Positions 45,474 to 55,222 of a stretch of DNA of 64,000 nucleotides are shown here, piece after piece. The DNA comes from Lachnospiraceae bacterium. GTDB taxonomy: Bacteria; Bacillota; Clostridia; Lachnospirales; Lachnospiraceae. The DNA lies in the NCBI GenBank assembly GCA_017476665.1, contig JAFUZJ010000021.1, positions 1 through 64,000 of the forward strand, given 5' to 3'. The position numbers and the translations under genes were made by a program. How positions within the stretch are numbered: position 1 is the stretch's first letter; each line of letters begins with the position of its first letter. The notes below the pieces were generated by a model. It saw only the letters and a program-made list of their open reading frames with translations. It was not told the origin of the DNA and did no database searches.

Positions 45474-46905
45474 TTGCATAGATTAAAAATAGAAGTGCGA
45501 TGACCCACCAGATGAGGAACAGGGGAGCAAGGAATTTCAGCCATTTGCTGAAAGGAACCTTGCAGATCGCCAGAGCAGCCAGAATCTCGCCGCCTGTGGG
45601 CGCAAGCACATTGGTGAATGCATCCCCCAAATGATAGGCCAGGACGGCTGTCTGACGAGTGATCCCTGCCGCGTCGGCGAGGGGTACCATGAGCGGCATG
45701 GTGATAGCAGCCTGAGCGGATCCCGAAGGAACGATCACATTGAAGATATCCTGTATGATAAACATACCGCATGCCAGCAGTGCAGGCGGAAAATGATCCA
45801 AAAGACCTGCCAGTCCATGCAGAATGGTGTCCATGACATTTGCATTCTGGAGCAGGATGATGGCAGCGTTGGCAAGGCCGATCATAATGCCGGGCAGGAG
45901 CATATCATGGCATCCTTTCTCAAAACACTCACATATCTTTTGCGGTTTCAGACCGCCGACAACACCTGCAAGGATTCCTACCGCCAGGAAGATGCCGGCG
46001 AGTTCATCTACATAATAGCCTTTCCTGATAATTCCCCACACGGCGAAAGCGATTCCCGCCAGAAAGATCAGAACCACCGCGGCCTGCCTGGGAGTGAACG
46101 GGGGAATATGATCCAGATTCAGTTTTTTGTCCATATTAAACGTTCTGTCATAGTCAAAGGCGCCGCTCAACCTTGGATTTTTTTTAATCATACGTGCATA
46201 TCCGCAGACATAAATAATGGAAGCGAGCTCCAGACAGAGAAACAGGGCTGCGCGCAGATTCATGCCGGAAAAGATGGGCAGCCCCGCAATCTCCTGAGCT
46301 TTGCCCACGGTAAAGGCGTTGGTGATGCCTCCGCCGTAACCGGCAGTGGCGGCCATGAAAATAATGCCTACTGCAGTCAGGGAGTCGTAACCCGCAGTGA
46401 TGCAGCATGCCAGGATCAACGGTACAAATACCAGGAATTCCTCAAAATTGCCGCAGAAGGTGGAGCCGCAGCCGAACAGGATCATGAAGATGGGGATCAT
46501 GAAGAGTTCCTTGCCGCGGATGGCGCGGAGCACATTGGCCAAGCCTACATTTAGGGCGCCCGTGCCGTTCAGGATGGCAAACATGCCGCCGATAATCAAC
46601 AGAAAGAAGATCACATAGGCTGCATTCTGAAGTCCCAGCGTGAGGGATTCCAGCAACTCCAACAGAGTGGTCGGGGTTCTCTCAATGTAAGTAAAATTAT
46701 CAGGATCAATGAGTTCCTGTCCGATTTCCTCATCCATGACTCTGGCATAGTTTCCCGCAGGAATGATATAGGACAGAACAGCACACAACAGCAACACAAT
46801 GAGTAACAGCAGCATTGGATGCATGGATTTTAAGGGTTTGATGGTAGTTTTGGTAACTCCTCTTCCGTATTTTCGGGGAGCCTGTTTCGGTGTCTTTTCC
46901 GGCAT
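45448..46905 (-). CDS. YfcC/DcuC-type anaerobic carrier
   Basis: 485 residues with about twelve membrane helices. Family features: N-terminal 'HPMLLLLIVLLLCAVLSYIIPAG', 'ILFGCGSTFCGNFEEFLVFVPL', 'GYGGGITNAFTVGKAQ', and C-terminal 'DIFNVIVPSGSAQAAITMPLMVPLAD' and 'APTGGEILAALAI'. Relatives move C4-dicarboxylates, amino acids (arginine/ornithine) or acetate; the substrate here is undetermined. AAAGGAAG precedes the ATG at 46905; an upstream ATG at 46938 is weaker. The start lies 65 bases from the end of the HD-GYP gene, so they may be cotranscribed. Confidence 0.85.
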   Translation of the reverse strand: MPEKTPKQAPRKYGRGVTKTTIKPLKSMHPMLLLLIVLLLCAVLSYIIPAGNYARVMDEEIGQELIDPDNFTYIERTPTTLLELLESLTLGLQNAAYVIFFLLIIGGMFAILNGTGALNVGLANVLRAIRGKELFMIPIFMILFGCGSTFCGNFEEFLVFVPLILACCITAGYDSLTAVGIIFMAATAGYGGGITNAFTVGKAQEIAGLPIFSGMNLRAALFLCLELASIIYVCGYARMIKKNPRLSGAFDYDRTFNMDKKLNLDHIPPFTPRQAAVVLIFLAGIAFAVWGIIRKGYYVDELAGIFLAVGILAGVVGGLKPQKICECFEKGCHDMLLPGIMIGLANAAIILLQNANVMDTILHGLAGLLDHFPPALLACGMFIIQDIFNVIVPSGSAQAAITMPLMVPLADAAGITRQTAVLAYHLGDAFTNVLAPTGGEILAALAICKVPFSKWLKFLAPLFLIWWVIALLFLIYATQTGYGPL

Positions 46906-46969
46906 GGTCTTGCTTCCTTTCTGCGATACAATTGTCATAGATTCGGGTCAGCGCGGATTTCGTTAACGT

Positions 46970-49900
46970 TTATTTCTTTTCCTGGTTTTCCGAACTGTGC
47001 AGTCCCAGGCTTTTTTGGAATTCTTCACTTTTGCGCGTCTGTTCATCCTTGGCTGCATCGATGTCACTGCTTTCCGGCACGGACTGCATGGTGGCGGTTC
47101 CGATGGCGGCAACGGCAGCGTCCACTTTTTCCTTGTCCAGTTCATTCTCCTCTGCCAGCTCCAACAGGGCGTCGACAACCTCTGGCTCCAGCTGTGTGCC
47201 GCGGATACGGCGTATCTCATCCAGCACATCGCAGAGCAGCATTTGCTTGCGGTAAGGCCTGGTGGAATACATGGCATCAAATGTGTCCGCTACGGCGATA
47301 ACTCTTGCCACTTCGGGGATATCTTCCCCCTTTAGACCATGTGGATAGCCTTTGCCATCCATGCGTTCATGGTGACAGCCGGCGCCTACCGCCAGATCCT
47401 GCACTACGTCGATGCTTTCCAAAAGCTCCTGGCCTTTGGCTGCATGGGATTTCATGATCACATATTCCTCGTCGTTCAGCCGCTCGGGTTTGTTCAGGAT
47501 GGCGTCGGGAATGCTCAGCTTGCCAATGTCGTGGAGCAGAGCGGTATTGTAAAAGTCGTTGATCTGCTCGTCTGTATAACCGCGTTTTTCAGCTAGCTTG
47601 GTGGCCAGCAATTTGGTGTAATAAGCCACGCGGAAGGAGTGCCCACGGTTCATGGTATCTCGCATGTCAATGCACTTGGCAAAGGTATGCATGATCTGAT
47701 TGATGTATTCCAGGTCTTCCGCCTGCTTTTCCAGAAGGGCTTCGTTCTTTTTCTTGAAATGGCGCCAGATGATGAATGTAATACACAGGATGCAGGCTGC
47801 CATCAGGATGATCCAGAACAACATGCTCTCATAGGGGGAAGTCTCTTTTACAATGGGCAGAAGGATGGATGTCTCAATCTGTCCGGTCTCATCATCGATC
47901 ACATCCAGATGGAAAACATATCTGCCTCCGTCCAGATTTGTATAGACCACGGGCTGCATTTCCTGCTTGGTGGTGTGGATCGGGCTTTTGTCGAAGTTTT
48001 CCAGGTAATAGCTGATCCTGGGATTGCTTAAGCCATAAGTGAGGGCATAGGTGTTGATGGTGAGACGCTTACTGCCCGCCGGAATGGATACGGTGCTGCC
48101 GGGATCAAAAAAGATGCGTTTTCCGTCCAAGTCCACGCAGGGGATCGCCAGTTTTACATCCCGGTTGGAATTGTCATTCGCATTGATATCCACCTTACAG
48201 ACGCCGGTCGTGCCGGAAATATAAAGATTCCCTTTTTCATCCAAATAGTTTCTGGAGTTGCCGGTGGCGATATAAGGAAGACCGCTCCGGACATTATAGA
48301 AGCTGTATTCAATATCCTGGTTTGCCAACAGTTCCGCCACAGTGGTGATATAGATACCGTTGGAGGAGAGCACCCAGGCACCGCCATGGTCATTAAAATA
48401 AATGTCGTAGTTGTTGGAGTACGGGAAGTTGTCTACTGCGGTGAGACTGCCATCCTTCATGTATTGAATGGAGTTGGAGGTGATCAGCCAGAAAACCTCT
48501 CGCTCGGAATCCCATTTAATGCGCATGACAACTTCACTGGTCAGTCCGTCTTCGTGGCCGATGCGGGATACTTTGTTCCCGTCGATCACATAAATGCCGT
48601 CTCCGTCGCTTCCCAGATAGAGCTTATGATCCGGTCCTTCTTCCACCGAGAGGATCTCTGTGGTGCTGATGCCGTTCTCCTGTCCGTAATGCGCCGTCAC
48701 TTCCCCGTTTTTCACAAGGAAGAGACCGTTGCTGGTGGTGGCGGCAATACTGCCGTCAGAGCATTCCATCATGGCGCGCACCCGTCCGGAGGAATTCAGA
48801 CCGTTTGATTCGTTATAGGTAAAAATACTTCCGTCCCCGGGGCAGTAACATACCAGACCGTATTCTCCATGGGTGCAGAACCAGATATTGCCACGGGAGT
48901 CGTTCTTGATACAGCGGATGCGGATGCCGGCTAACATTTCGGAGAGTTCATTGGTCACGGGTTCCAAAGAGGTATTGTCCAAAATCGTCAGCCCCTTGTC
49001 CGTACCCAGATAGAGAAGTCCATTATTAATGCAGGTGGAGTTTACCACCATGGAATTCAGACCGGCAAATTTACTGATATCTGTGAAACGGTCCGGTACC
49101 AGCTTCAAGACACCCTGCCTGGTGGATGTAAACCAGATGTTCCCCTCGTGGTCAGTCATAATATTGCCAATGGAATTGTTCATGGGGACATCGGAGAGCT
49201 CCTGAAACCGTCCGAATTCGTCAAGATAACCGATGCCGTTTGTGGCAGACATCCACAATCGGTTATTGATCTTTAAGATCGCGTTGAGGTTTTTCAGGGA
49301 ACCGGTATCCTGCCGTTTTGTCACAGTCATATCCCGGGAAATATCTACCGTCAGGAACTCGGAGCCTGTGGTACCCATGTACATGATGCTGGCATCGTCC
49401 GGATTGGGATAAATGGTGTTTACGGGATCACTGCCGAATTTTTCCGGGTGATAAAATGCGCTGATCCGGAGCTTTTCAATCTCAAAGACGGCACCGTTTA
49501 ACGTCAGACCGTAAATTTTTCCGGTGCTGTCGCGCTGAAGCTCGGTTATGTACTCCAGATTGACCTGGGGATCGTCAATGATATGGATATCCATATCACT
49601 TCCGATGTAGACCAGACCCTGCGTGGTAGCCACAATGATGTTGCCGTTCGGATCTTCTGTGATGCAGCGGATGGAATAGGACTTCATGCCCTCCACTCTG
49701 CCGTAATTCTTGATCTCTCCATGGTCATAGTAACAGATGCCGTTCTCGTTGGTCCCAATCCAGATGCGGTCTTTCGAGTCCACAAAGAGACTGAACACGC
49801 TGGAGATGCCGCTGGAGGAATCAAAGCGCTGGAAATTCGAGCCGTCATAGAGGATGAGTCCACTGTAGCCGCCCAGCCAGATGAAACCGTCTGCACTCTG

Positions 49901-50095
49901 TACAATGGCATTCGCCTCTGAGGTTGGCAGACCGTTGGCGGAATCGTAGAGGATTGCCGTATAGTCTGTACCTTTCCCAAGAATGTCCCTGCGGCCGTTT
50001 CCTGCCGCCTGCGTCCGAAAAGAGAACGCTGTGACGGAGGTGACTGCCAGTGCAAATGCCAGCAGGAGAGCAAATAATTCTTTTGTTTTTTTCAT
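46970..50095 (-). CDS. beta-propeller sensor with HD-GYP c-di-GMP phosphodiesterase
   Basis: 1041 residues. A signal peptide (1-30) is followed by some fourteen propeller repeats of the 'NIWFTT'/'IWIGT' type (Reg_prop, about 45-660), as in hybrid two-component sugar sensors, then a Y_Y_Y-type beta domain (about 670-760), one membrane helix (about 768-788) and a cytoplasmic HD-GYP domain (about 805-985). The HD-GYP residues are intact: 'HSFRVAYYT', 'LLHDIGKL', and 'CHHERMDGKGYP'. It should hydrolyse c-di-GMP in response to an external ligand, probably a glycan. Putting an HD-GYP output on this sensor instead of a histidine kinase is less common. Confidence 0.9.
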   Translation of the reverse strand: MKKTKELFALLLAFALAVTSVTAFSFRTQAAGNGRRDILGKGTDYTAILYDSANGLPTSEANAIVQSADGFIWLGGYSGLILYDGSNFQRFDSSSGISSVFSLFVDSKDRIWIGTNENGICYYDHGEIKNYGRVEGMKSYSIRCITEDPNGNIIVATTQGLVYIGSDMDIHIIDDPQVNLEYITELQRDSTGKIYGLTLNGAVFEIEKLRISAFYHPEKFGSDPVNTIYPNPDDASIMYMGTTGSEFLTVDISRDMTVTKRQDTGSLKNLNAILKINNRLWMSATNGIGYLDEFGRFQELSDVPMNNSIGNIMTDHEGNIWFTSTRQGVLKLVPDRFTDISKFAGLNSMVVNSTCINNGLLYLGTDKGLTILDNTSLEPVTNELSEMLAGIRIRCIKNDSRGNIWFCTHGEYGLVCYCPGDGSIFTYNESNGLNSSGRVRAMMECSDGSIAATTSNGLFLVKNGEVTAHYGQENGISTTEILSVEEGPDHKLYLGSDGDGIYVIDGNKVSRIGHEDGLTSEVVMRIKWDSEREVFWLITSNSIQYMKDGSLTAVDNFPYSNNYDIYFNDHGGAWVLSSNGIYITTVAELLANQDIEYSFYNVRSGLPYIATGNSRNYLDEKGNLYISGTTGVCKVDINANDNSNRDVKLAIPCVDLDGKRIFFDPGSTVSIPAGSKRLTINTYALTYGLSNPRISYYLENFDKSPIHTTKQEMQPVVYTNLDGGRYVFHLDVIDDETGQIETSILLPIVKETSPYESMLFWIILMAACILCITFIIWRHFKKKNEALLEKQAEDLEYINQIMHTFAKCIDMRDTMNRGHSFRVAYYTKLLATKLAEKRGYTDEQINDFYNTALLHDIGKLSIPDAILNKPERLNDEEYVIMKSHAAKGQELLESIDVVQDLAVGAGCHHERMDGKGYPHGLKGEDIPEVARVIAVADTFDAMYSTRPYRKQMLLCDVLDEIRRIRGTQLEPEVVDALLELAEENELDKEKVDAAVAAIGTATMQSVPESSDIDAAKDEQTRKSEEFQKSLGLHSSENQEKK

Positions 50096-50368
50096 TTTGT
50101 CCGATGCCTCATTTCTAAAATTCTTTTTAGGAAACTGTTTCAGAATCTATCACACCGATAATACCATACCACAAATAATGGAAAAATGACAGACATGATC
50201 TCGAAAAACACTGAGAAGAAAATTCAGTAAAAAAATCAGGTCATTGGATAAAAAAAGATGCAGCCGGACTATATTATGCTATACTATAAATAATGACACT
50301 ATGTGGTTTGTAAACAAACGTCGTTGTGTATCTGATCAGGTCATCATAAAGCATAGGAGGCGATTTTC

Positions 50369-51472
50369 ATGCAGAGCAGAGAGGAAGAAAGACAGAGAGT
50401 AATCGAGTGGCTTGAGCACCCGAATGAATTGGGTTGCAAGCCGCAGAAAATTGAATTTACGCAGGAATTTACCGATGAAGACGGCATAGAGTGCATGATC
50501 TTCAAGTACAGGAAGACGCTGTTTTCCCCTTGGCTGTTGGCGATTTCCAGTGATTCAGGCGTATTAAGTGAGATGCAGAAATATGATCCGAAGACAGAGA
50601 TCGAGGATGCGAAGAAGCTGATTGATTTCCTGAAGCAATATTGGAAAAACATGGCGAATCTGGAGCAGGAGAAGCAGGAGAGAGCAAAGAAGGCGGGGAC
50701 TTTTCTGGCGTTTGTGCTGTTGAAGGAGGCAAAGTGGAGTGCCGACGAGTTTGAGAAGGCATTTAAAGCGGAATGGGGGATCGGGCTGAAAGCCAAAGAG
50801 GAAAATGAGGAATCAGCGGGAACGGCAGAACAGGAACACACGGAAGATGATATGACAAGGGTATATCTTGTGGAGCAGGGCGGAAACGGCATTATGCTGG
50901 CAATGAGCTGCATGGATTTCCCTGTGCCGCAGGAGGAGGCGGAGTGGCATGCGCAGTTTAACTATATGTGGAAGGATGCTGTGGAAGCCGCCAAAAGCCA
51001 TAAGGCGCACATCATGGTCTCCATACTGGGCGCGAAGACACCGCAGGACGGAGGTGTTCTGTACACTAAGGTGATCACAACCCTGTGCCGTCAGGAGAAT
51101 ACCGTCGGCGTGTATGCAAATGAGGTAGTATATGAACCGAAATTTTTCATAGCAGCCTCTGAAATGCTGCAATCCAGCGACCTGCCTATCTTAAATCTGG
51201 TGTGGTTCGGTCTGGCGCGCTCTGAAGAGGGCGTGAGCGCCTATACCTGCGGTCTGGAGAAGTTCGGTAAGGATGAGATGGAAATCCTGGATTCGGACAA
51301 ACAGCCCGCGGAACTGCGGGATTTCCTGCTGAATACAGCCGCCTATGTGATCACGGAGGATGTGCTCCTACATGACGGCGAGACACTCGGGTATACCAAT
51401 GAGCAGCGGCTGAAACTGGTGAAGAGCGAGGGTGTAAATGTGTCGGGAGAGAGCTTGAAGATTATGTTCTGA
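50369..51472 (+). CDS. DUF4261-domain protein
   Basis: 367 residues. Residues about 1-145 are a charged, unassigned region rich in Glu and Lys. The second half (about 160-367) fits DUF4261: 'GGNGIMLAMSCMDFPVP', 'HKAHIMVSILG', 'YANEVVYEPKFF', 'WFGLARSEEGVSAYTCGLEKFGKDEMEILDS', and 'LLHDGETLGYTNEQRLKLVKS'. The family is found near polymorphic-toxin immunity genes, but its action is unknown. AGGAGG precedes the ATG. It is the first gene of the same-strand island running to the window end. The 273 bases before it hold TATACT (50280-50285) and otherwise no feature I can name. Confidence 0.75.
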   Translation: MQSREEERQRVIEWLEHPNELGCKPQKIEFTQEFTDEDGIECMIFKYRKTLFSPWLLAISSDSGVLSEMQKYDPKTEIEDAKKLIDFLKQYWKNMANLEQEKQERAKKAGTFLAFVLLKEAKWSADEFEKAFKAEWGIGLKAKEENEESAGTAEQEHTEDDMTRVYLVEQGGNGIMLAMSCMDFPVPQEEAEWHAQFNYMWKDAVEAAKSHKAHIMVSILGAKTPQDGGVLYTKVITTLCRQENTVGVYANEVVYEPKFFIAASEMLQSSDLPILNLVWFGLARSEEGVSAYTCGLEKFGKDEMEILDSDKQPAELRDFLLNTAAYVITEDVLLHDGETLGYTNEQRLKLVKSEGVNVSGESLKIMF

Positions 51473-51511
51473 GCGTTTTATGTACAGAAGTATTGAAATG
51501 AGGGCAGTAAG

Positions 51512-52369
51512 ATGAATGAATTTCAGGAGCAGTTGGTGGAATTGCAGAAGCAATATGCGGACAGGAAAGACGCGGAGAGTATACAGGCATTGTATGAGTT
51601 CAAAGATTTGCTGGAAGAGCAGTCTTCCGTCCAGGCAAAGCGGGTGCTGGTCGATGTATGCAAAACACTAAAACTTTATCAAACAGCGTATGAGGTTCTG
51701 CGTCCGCTTATAATAAAGACGGATAAAAAGGGAATCAGGCAGCTTGGAAATTTACAGGCACTTGCAAAAGAGCAGGGTGATTATTTTGCGCTTCGCCCCA
51801 TAGGCGGCAAAGCGAAGAGACATCGTGAAAAACTGCTGGCACAGTTGCCTAAGTTCAAATATCATCCTGATCCGCTGGACACAGGAGCTTTTGAGGAGGT
51901 CGATCCGCCGCAAGTCTGTGAATGCTGTGGGAAGGCTACATCTGTCCGCTATACGGTGCCCTTTTATGCGGTAGCAGATGTTAAATGCCTATGTCCAATG
52001 TGTATTGCAAACGGTACGGCGGCAGAAAAATTTGACGGGGAATTTCAGGATGAATCTTCAACGGATCCTGTAAACGATGAAGAAAAACGGGATGAACTAT
52101 TACATCGTACACCGGGGTATTGCGGGTGGCAGCAGGAATATTGGCGCGCTCATTGTGATGATTATTGTGCGTATCTCGGTGGTGTGGGTTATCAGGAACT
52201 GGTGCAGATGGGGATTGTGGATGAGGTCTTAGATGATCCTGTTTGGACGGAAGGGTGGGATGACCCTATGGATATCCTGCAGCATGCCTTCAATGGGGGA
52301 AGCCTTCAAGGGTACTTATTCCACTGCCTTCATTGTGGGAAATATCTGTTGTGGCTGGATTGTGACTAA
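51512..52369 (+). CDS. CbrC-family protein
   Basis: 285 residues. The N-terminal 105 residues are helical ('EFQEQLVELQKQYADRKD', TPR-like in feel). From about 112 to the end it matches the CbrC/UPF0167 family: 'FKYHPDPLDTGAFEE', 'CECCGKATSVRYT', 'CLCPMCIANGTAAEKFDGEFQDE', 'TPGYCGWQQEYWRAHCDDYCAYLGGVG', and 'LFHCLHCGKYLLWLDCD'. The Cys pairs suggest zinc binding. Escherichia coli CbrC is linked to colicin E2 tolerance, in keeping with an immunity neighbourhood. It follows the DUF4261 gene by 39 bases. Confidence 0.8.
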   Translation: MNEFQEQLVELQKQYADRKDAESIQALYEFKDLLEEQSSVQAKRVLVDVCKTLKLYQTAYEVLRPLIIKTDKKGIRQLGNLQALAKEQGDYFALRPIGGKAKRHREKLLAQLPKFKYHPDPLDTGAFEEVDPPQVCECCGKATSVRYTVPFYAVADVKCLCPMCIANGTAAEKFDGEFQDESSTDPVNDEEKRDELLHRTPGYCGWQQEYWRAHCDDYCAYLGGVGYQELVQMGIVDEVLDDPVWTEGWDDPMDILQHAFNGGSLQGYLFHCLHCGKYLLWLDCD

Positions 52370-52401
52370 TGGGTAGATGGTACTTTTGGGGAGAGGGATA
52401 A

Positions 52402-52926
52402 ATGGACTTTAAAACAATACTGACAAATGAAATTGCCGCTGCAGCACGGAAAATCTTATTGGACTTGTTTGCAAATGGTGAACATTACTATTATATTACG
52501 CTTGCGACGGATGGGCTTGCAGGTACGCCGTGTATATCGGCATGGTCGAAGGAAGCCCTTGCAGTAGAATATAAGAAAGATGCGGAAAACGCAGAGATGA
52601 TAAAATGGTCATATGCCGATTCACCGTATTGTTGCTGGAAACAGGAATGTTTTCAAGGTGTTTCCGATCTGCTCAGAGATAGAAAAACGAATGATGAAAA
52701 TTTTGAGGAAGAATATGAAATGAGATTTTCTGCAATGGAAAATGCTATGAAGCTGTTAGATGAAGAAGGCTTGTTTGAAAGGAATCAGGATAGAGATCAG
52801 GTGATGGTGCTGGTGGAGGTAATGCCGCCGGATTTTACGAATACCAAACGGGCATATCGGATGAACGACAGCAGTATGTTAATTTTTCGGCAATGGCTGG
52901 CTGAGGCCGCGGAAGAAGTGATTTAG
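52402..52926 (+). CDS. DUF4303-family protein
   Basis: 174 residues. Start 'FKTILTNEIAAAARKIL..LFANGEHYYYITLATDG' and the later 'WSYADSPYC' fit DUF4303, a family predicted to act as immunity protein in toxin systems. No membrane segment or enzymatic motif. It lies 32 bases after the CbrC-type gene. Confidence 0.7.
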   Translation: MDFKTILTNEIAAAARKILLDLFANGEHYYYITLATDGLAGTPCISAWSKEALAVEYKKDAENAEMIKWSYADSPYCCWKQECFQGVSDLLRDRKTNDENFEEEYEMRFSAMENAMKLLDEEGLFERNQDRDQVMVLVEVMPPDFTNTKRAYRMNDSSMLIFRQWLAEAAEEVI

Positions 52927-53031
52927 TAAAACAGAAAGAGCAATATGTGGAATGTCAGGAACAAATTTGGATTTTAGATAAAAGATACAGTAGAAGATGA
53001 CATGGAACCGAAAAAAGGAGCGCTCATTATG

Positions 53032-54639
53032 TACGAATGCCCGAATTGTGCAGCAAACATGAAATTTCATATTGGAAAACAGATGCTGTTTTGTGAAGCC
53101 TGTGATACCTCTATGGATCCTTATGCTTTTCAGAAAAAGGAAGATGCGAAGGAGATGAAATACTTTGAAACCACTGTTTTCATCTGTCCGCAATGTGGAG
53201 GCGAGCTGATCGCGGATGATGACACGGCGGCCACGTTTTGCAGTTATTGTGGCGGTTCTACGATCTTAGACAGTCGCATCAGCAGGGAAAAAATGCCCCG
53301 ATATATTATTCCCTTTCAAAAGGATAAAGAAGATTGTAAAAAGGCGTATCGACGGATGCTGCGCTATGCTTATTTTGTGCCGAAGGAATTGAAAGATCCG
53401 GAACAGATTGAAAGATTCCGTCCCATCTACATGCCTTTTTGGCTGTATTCGTTAAAATATTCAGGGGCTCTGGAATTGAAAGATCCTAATATATATCATA
53501 GAAAAGAGAGGTTGTTTGCAGCCTATAGGGGATTTTTTTATGATGCATCCGCTGCTTTTTCGGATGATCTGGCGAATGGAATATGGCCGTTCCATCCGGA
53601 GCAGAAGAAGGCATTCACACCTTCCTTTTTGAGTGGGTTTTATGCGGATGTGGGAGATGTGGATAAGGATCTGTATGTGGAAGAAGCAAGAGAACTGGCA
53701 ATAGAGGATACCCTGGAACGCATACGAAAAGAACCTCATTATTTTCGTGATAGTTCTACCGGCACCTGGAAGTTGCTACCGGAGAAGGAGGCTATTGATT
53801 TTAAGTTGGAAGCGATAGACCGCGTGATGTTTCCGGTTTGGTTTCTGGCATGGCGGAAAAAGGACAGAGTGGCATACGCTGTGGTAAATGGGCAAACCGG
53901 TAAGATTGCCGGCGATATGCCCATTGATGTGCGTAAATATCTGTTGAGCTCCTGGCTTGGGGCAATCCCTGTTTTTTTATTGCTTTACAGTTATTGGAAT
54001 ATGTCACCCGGTGCTCTTTTGGCTGTGAGTGCATTGCTGTCTTTTGTGTGCTCCGTGGTGTCTAATATACAGTTGTCCTATCTGATCATCCGGGATAACA
54101 GGGAAAAAGACAAAGGCTTTATGTCCAAGCAGGAATCAGGAAGGTTAGTGGAAGATAAAAGTATTGCCTATAGGATCCCCACAAAGCTTTTGGGGGTGAT
54201 TTTGCTGGCTGTAAGCATTATATGGATTCCTGCTTTGGCATTCTTGGGTTATGTCATTGATAAATACACAGGGGTTGGTGATTTATTGGCGCTGCCCTTA
54301 GTACTCTTGCTTGGACTTGAAACTCCGGCAATTTTGTTTTTGTGCAGGGTATCGGATCAATACTTGAATCACCGAAAGTTATCCCTGCGCATCAGAATGG
54401 AACAATTTATGTATGGGCGCAGGAAACTCCCTTATTTGATAAAGCCTTTCGTGGGAATCGTGATCGCGGTTGTGCTTTTGTGCCTAGCACCGACATCAGA
54501 GGTCTGGTATTATGCAGGTGCTTTCGTATGTATGATATTGACAGGTGTAACCATTGTGAATATCATCAGGTATCACAATCTATTGACCACCCGCAAGCTC
54601 CCGCAGCTGAAGAGAAGGGGAGGGGATGAGAATGCCTGA
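53032..54639 (+). CDS. zinc-ribbon membrane protein
   Basis: 535 residues. Two Cys4 zinc ribbons come first: 'CPNCAANM...CEACD' (about 4-25) and 'CPQCGGEL...CSYCGG' (about 55-80). A soluble region follows ('YIIPFQKDKEDCKKAYRRML', 'MPFWLYSL') to about 310. Six or so membrane helices fill about 318-510. This layout is known from TFIIB-type zinc-ribbon membrane proteins of clostridia, with no defined function. GGAG before the ATG at 53032 sets the start; an ATG 30 bases earlier lacks a ribosome site. Confidence 0.75.
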   Translation, partial: YECPNCAANMKFHIGKQMLFCEACDTSMDPYAFQKKEDAKEMKYFETTVFICPQCGGELIADDDTAATFCSYCGGSTILDSRISREKMPRYIIPFQKDKEDCKKAYRRMLRYAYFVPKELKDPEQIERFRPIYMPFWLYSLKYSGALELKDPNIYHRKERLFAAYRGFFYDASAAFSDDLANGIWPFHPEQKKAFTPSFLSGFYADVGDVDKDLYVEEARELAIEDTLERIRKEPHYFRDSSTGTWKLLPEKEAIDFKLEAIDRVMFPVWFLAWRKKDRVAYAVVNGQTGKIAGDMPIDVRKYLLSSWLGAIPVFLLLYSYWNMSPGALLAVSALLSFVCSVVSNIQLSYLIIRDNREKDKGFMSKQESGRLVEDKSIAYRIPTKLLGVILLAVSIIWIPALAFLGYVIDKYTGVGDLLALPLVLLLGLETPAILFLCRVSDQYLNHRKLSLRIRMEQFMYGRRKLPYLIKPFVGIVIAVVLLCLAPTSEVWYYAGAFVCMILTGVTIVNIIRYHNLLTTRKLPQLKRRGGDENA

Positions 54640-54943
54640 AATTACAGTAGTTTTGGGAAAAGCAATGGTAGCATTTTTGGTGTCGCTGCTGCTTAATTAC
54701 ATCTATATTGCCTGGGTATCCAGACTAAGAGCGCCCTCGGACAAAGAAGTGTTGGAGAATTTGCAGATTACGTGGAAAGCGGGTTTATCTGAAGGGGAGC
54801 TTTATCATTGTCAAAAAGAAAACGATAAAGATCATTTGCCGCCGTTACCACAGCCACAGCAGCCCGAGAAACATAATAAAAAAAGAATCAATCTGCACGT
54901 GGTACCCGTAAAAACAGTAAAGCGCGTCGGAAACAGGCTGTGA
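54626..54943 (+). CDS. small single-helix membrane protein, perhaps truncated by TGA
   Basis: 105 residues. A membrane helix lies at about 8-30, then a polar, Pro- and Lys-rich tail. It starts 14 bases inside the preceding gene and is likely cotranslated. The frame stops at TGA 54941-54943 but continues without any other stop to 55126, giving another 60 codons with a Cys pair. The original protein may have been about 166 residues, cut by this one codon. Confidence 0.55.
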   Translation: MRMPEITVVLGKAMVAFLVSLLLNYIYIAWVSRLRAPSDKEVLENLQITWKAGLSEGELYHCQKENDKDHLPPLPQPQQPEKHNKKRINLHVVPVKTVKRVGNRL

Positions 54944-54985
54944 GCAGGGCGAGGCGTAAAAAGCGACGGTAACAGAGCTTACCGC

Positions 54986-55126
54986 ATGTTCGTATTCCAA
55001 TGTCAGTCTTGCGGGCATAAAAAGGTCAGCGTGGTGGATTTTTTGAAGGTCAGGGATAATGAGCTTGTAAAGGGGGGCGACATCTATCCGTATGAGAAAT
55101 TCAGGGAGTTTTTGGATAGCAATTAG
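54986..55126 (+). pseudogene. downstream half of the interrupted membrane-protein gene, or a 46-residue ORF
   Basis: From ATG 54986 the frame encodes 46 residues: 'MFVFQCQSCGHKKVSVVDFL' and a charged end. It has one Cys pair, half a zinc ribbon. It is in the same frame as the preceding ORF and separated only by TGA, and has no clear ribosome site of its own, which favours a broken gene. Confidence 0.4.
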
Positions 55127-55222
55127 GATGTATGGCAGCAGGACAAGGTGCGAATAAATTGCATGACATGAACAATCAGATGTGCTATACTATTATTGAA
55201 TTTGATCAAAGGGGGGCGTCTG

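Noticed and set aside
45631-46554. 307-codon plus-strand open frame
   Set aside because: Antisense to the YfcC-type carrier, which has convincing membrane segments and family motifs.
50096-50368. c-di-GMP riboswitch before the island or the HD-GYP gene
   Set aside because: I looked for the GEMM-type conserved core on both strands here and before the other c-di-GMP genes and did not see it.
54941-54943. Selenocysteine codon
   Set aside because: The residues after the TGA show no redox motif and I see no convincing stem-loop immediately downstream; a nonsense mutation is simpler.
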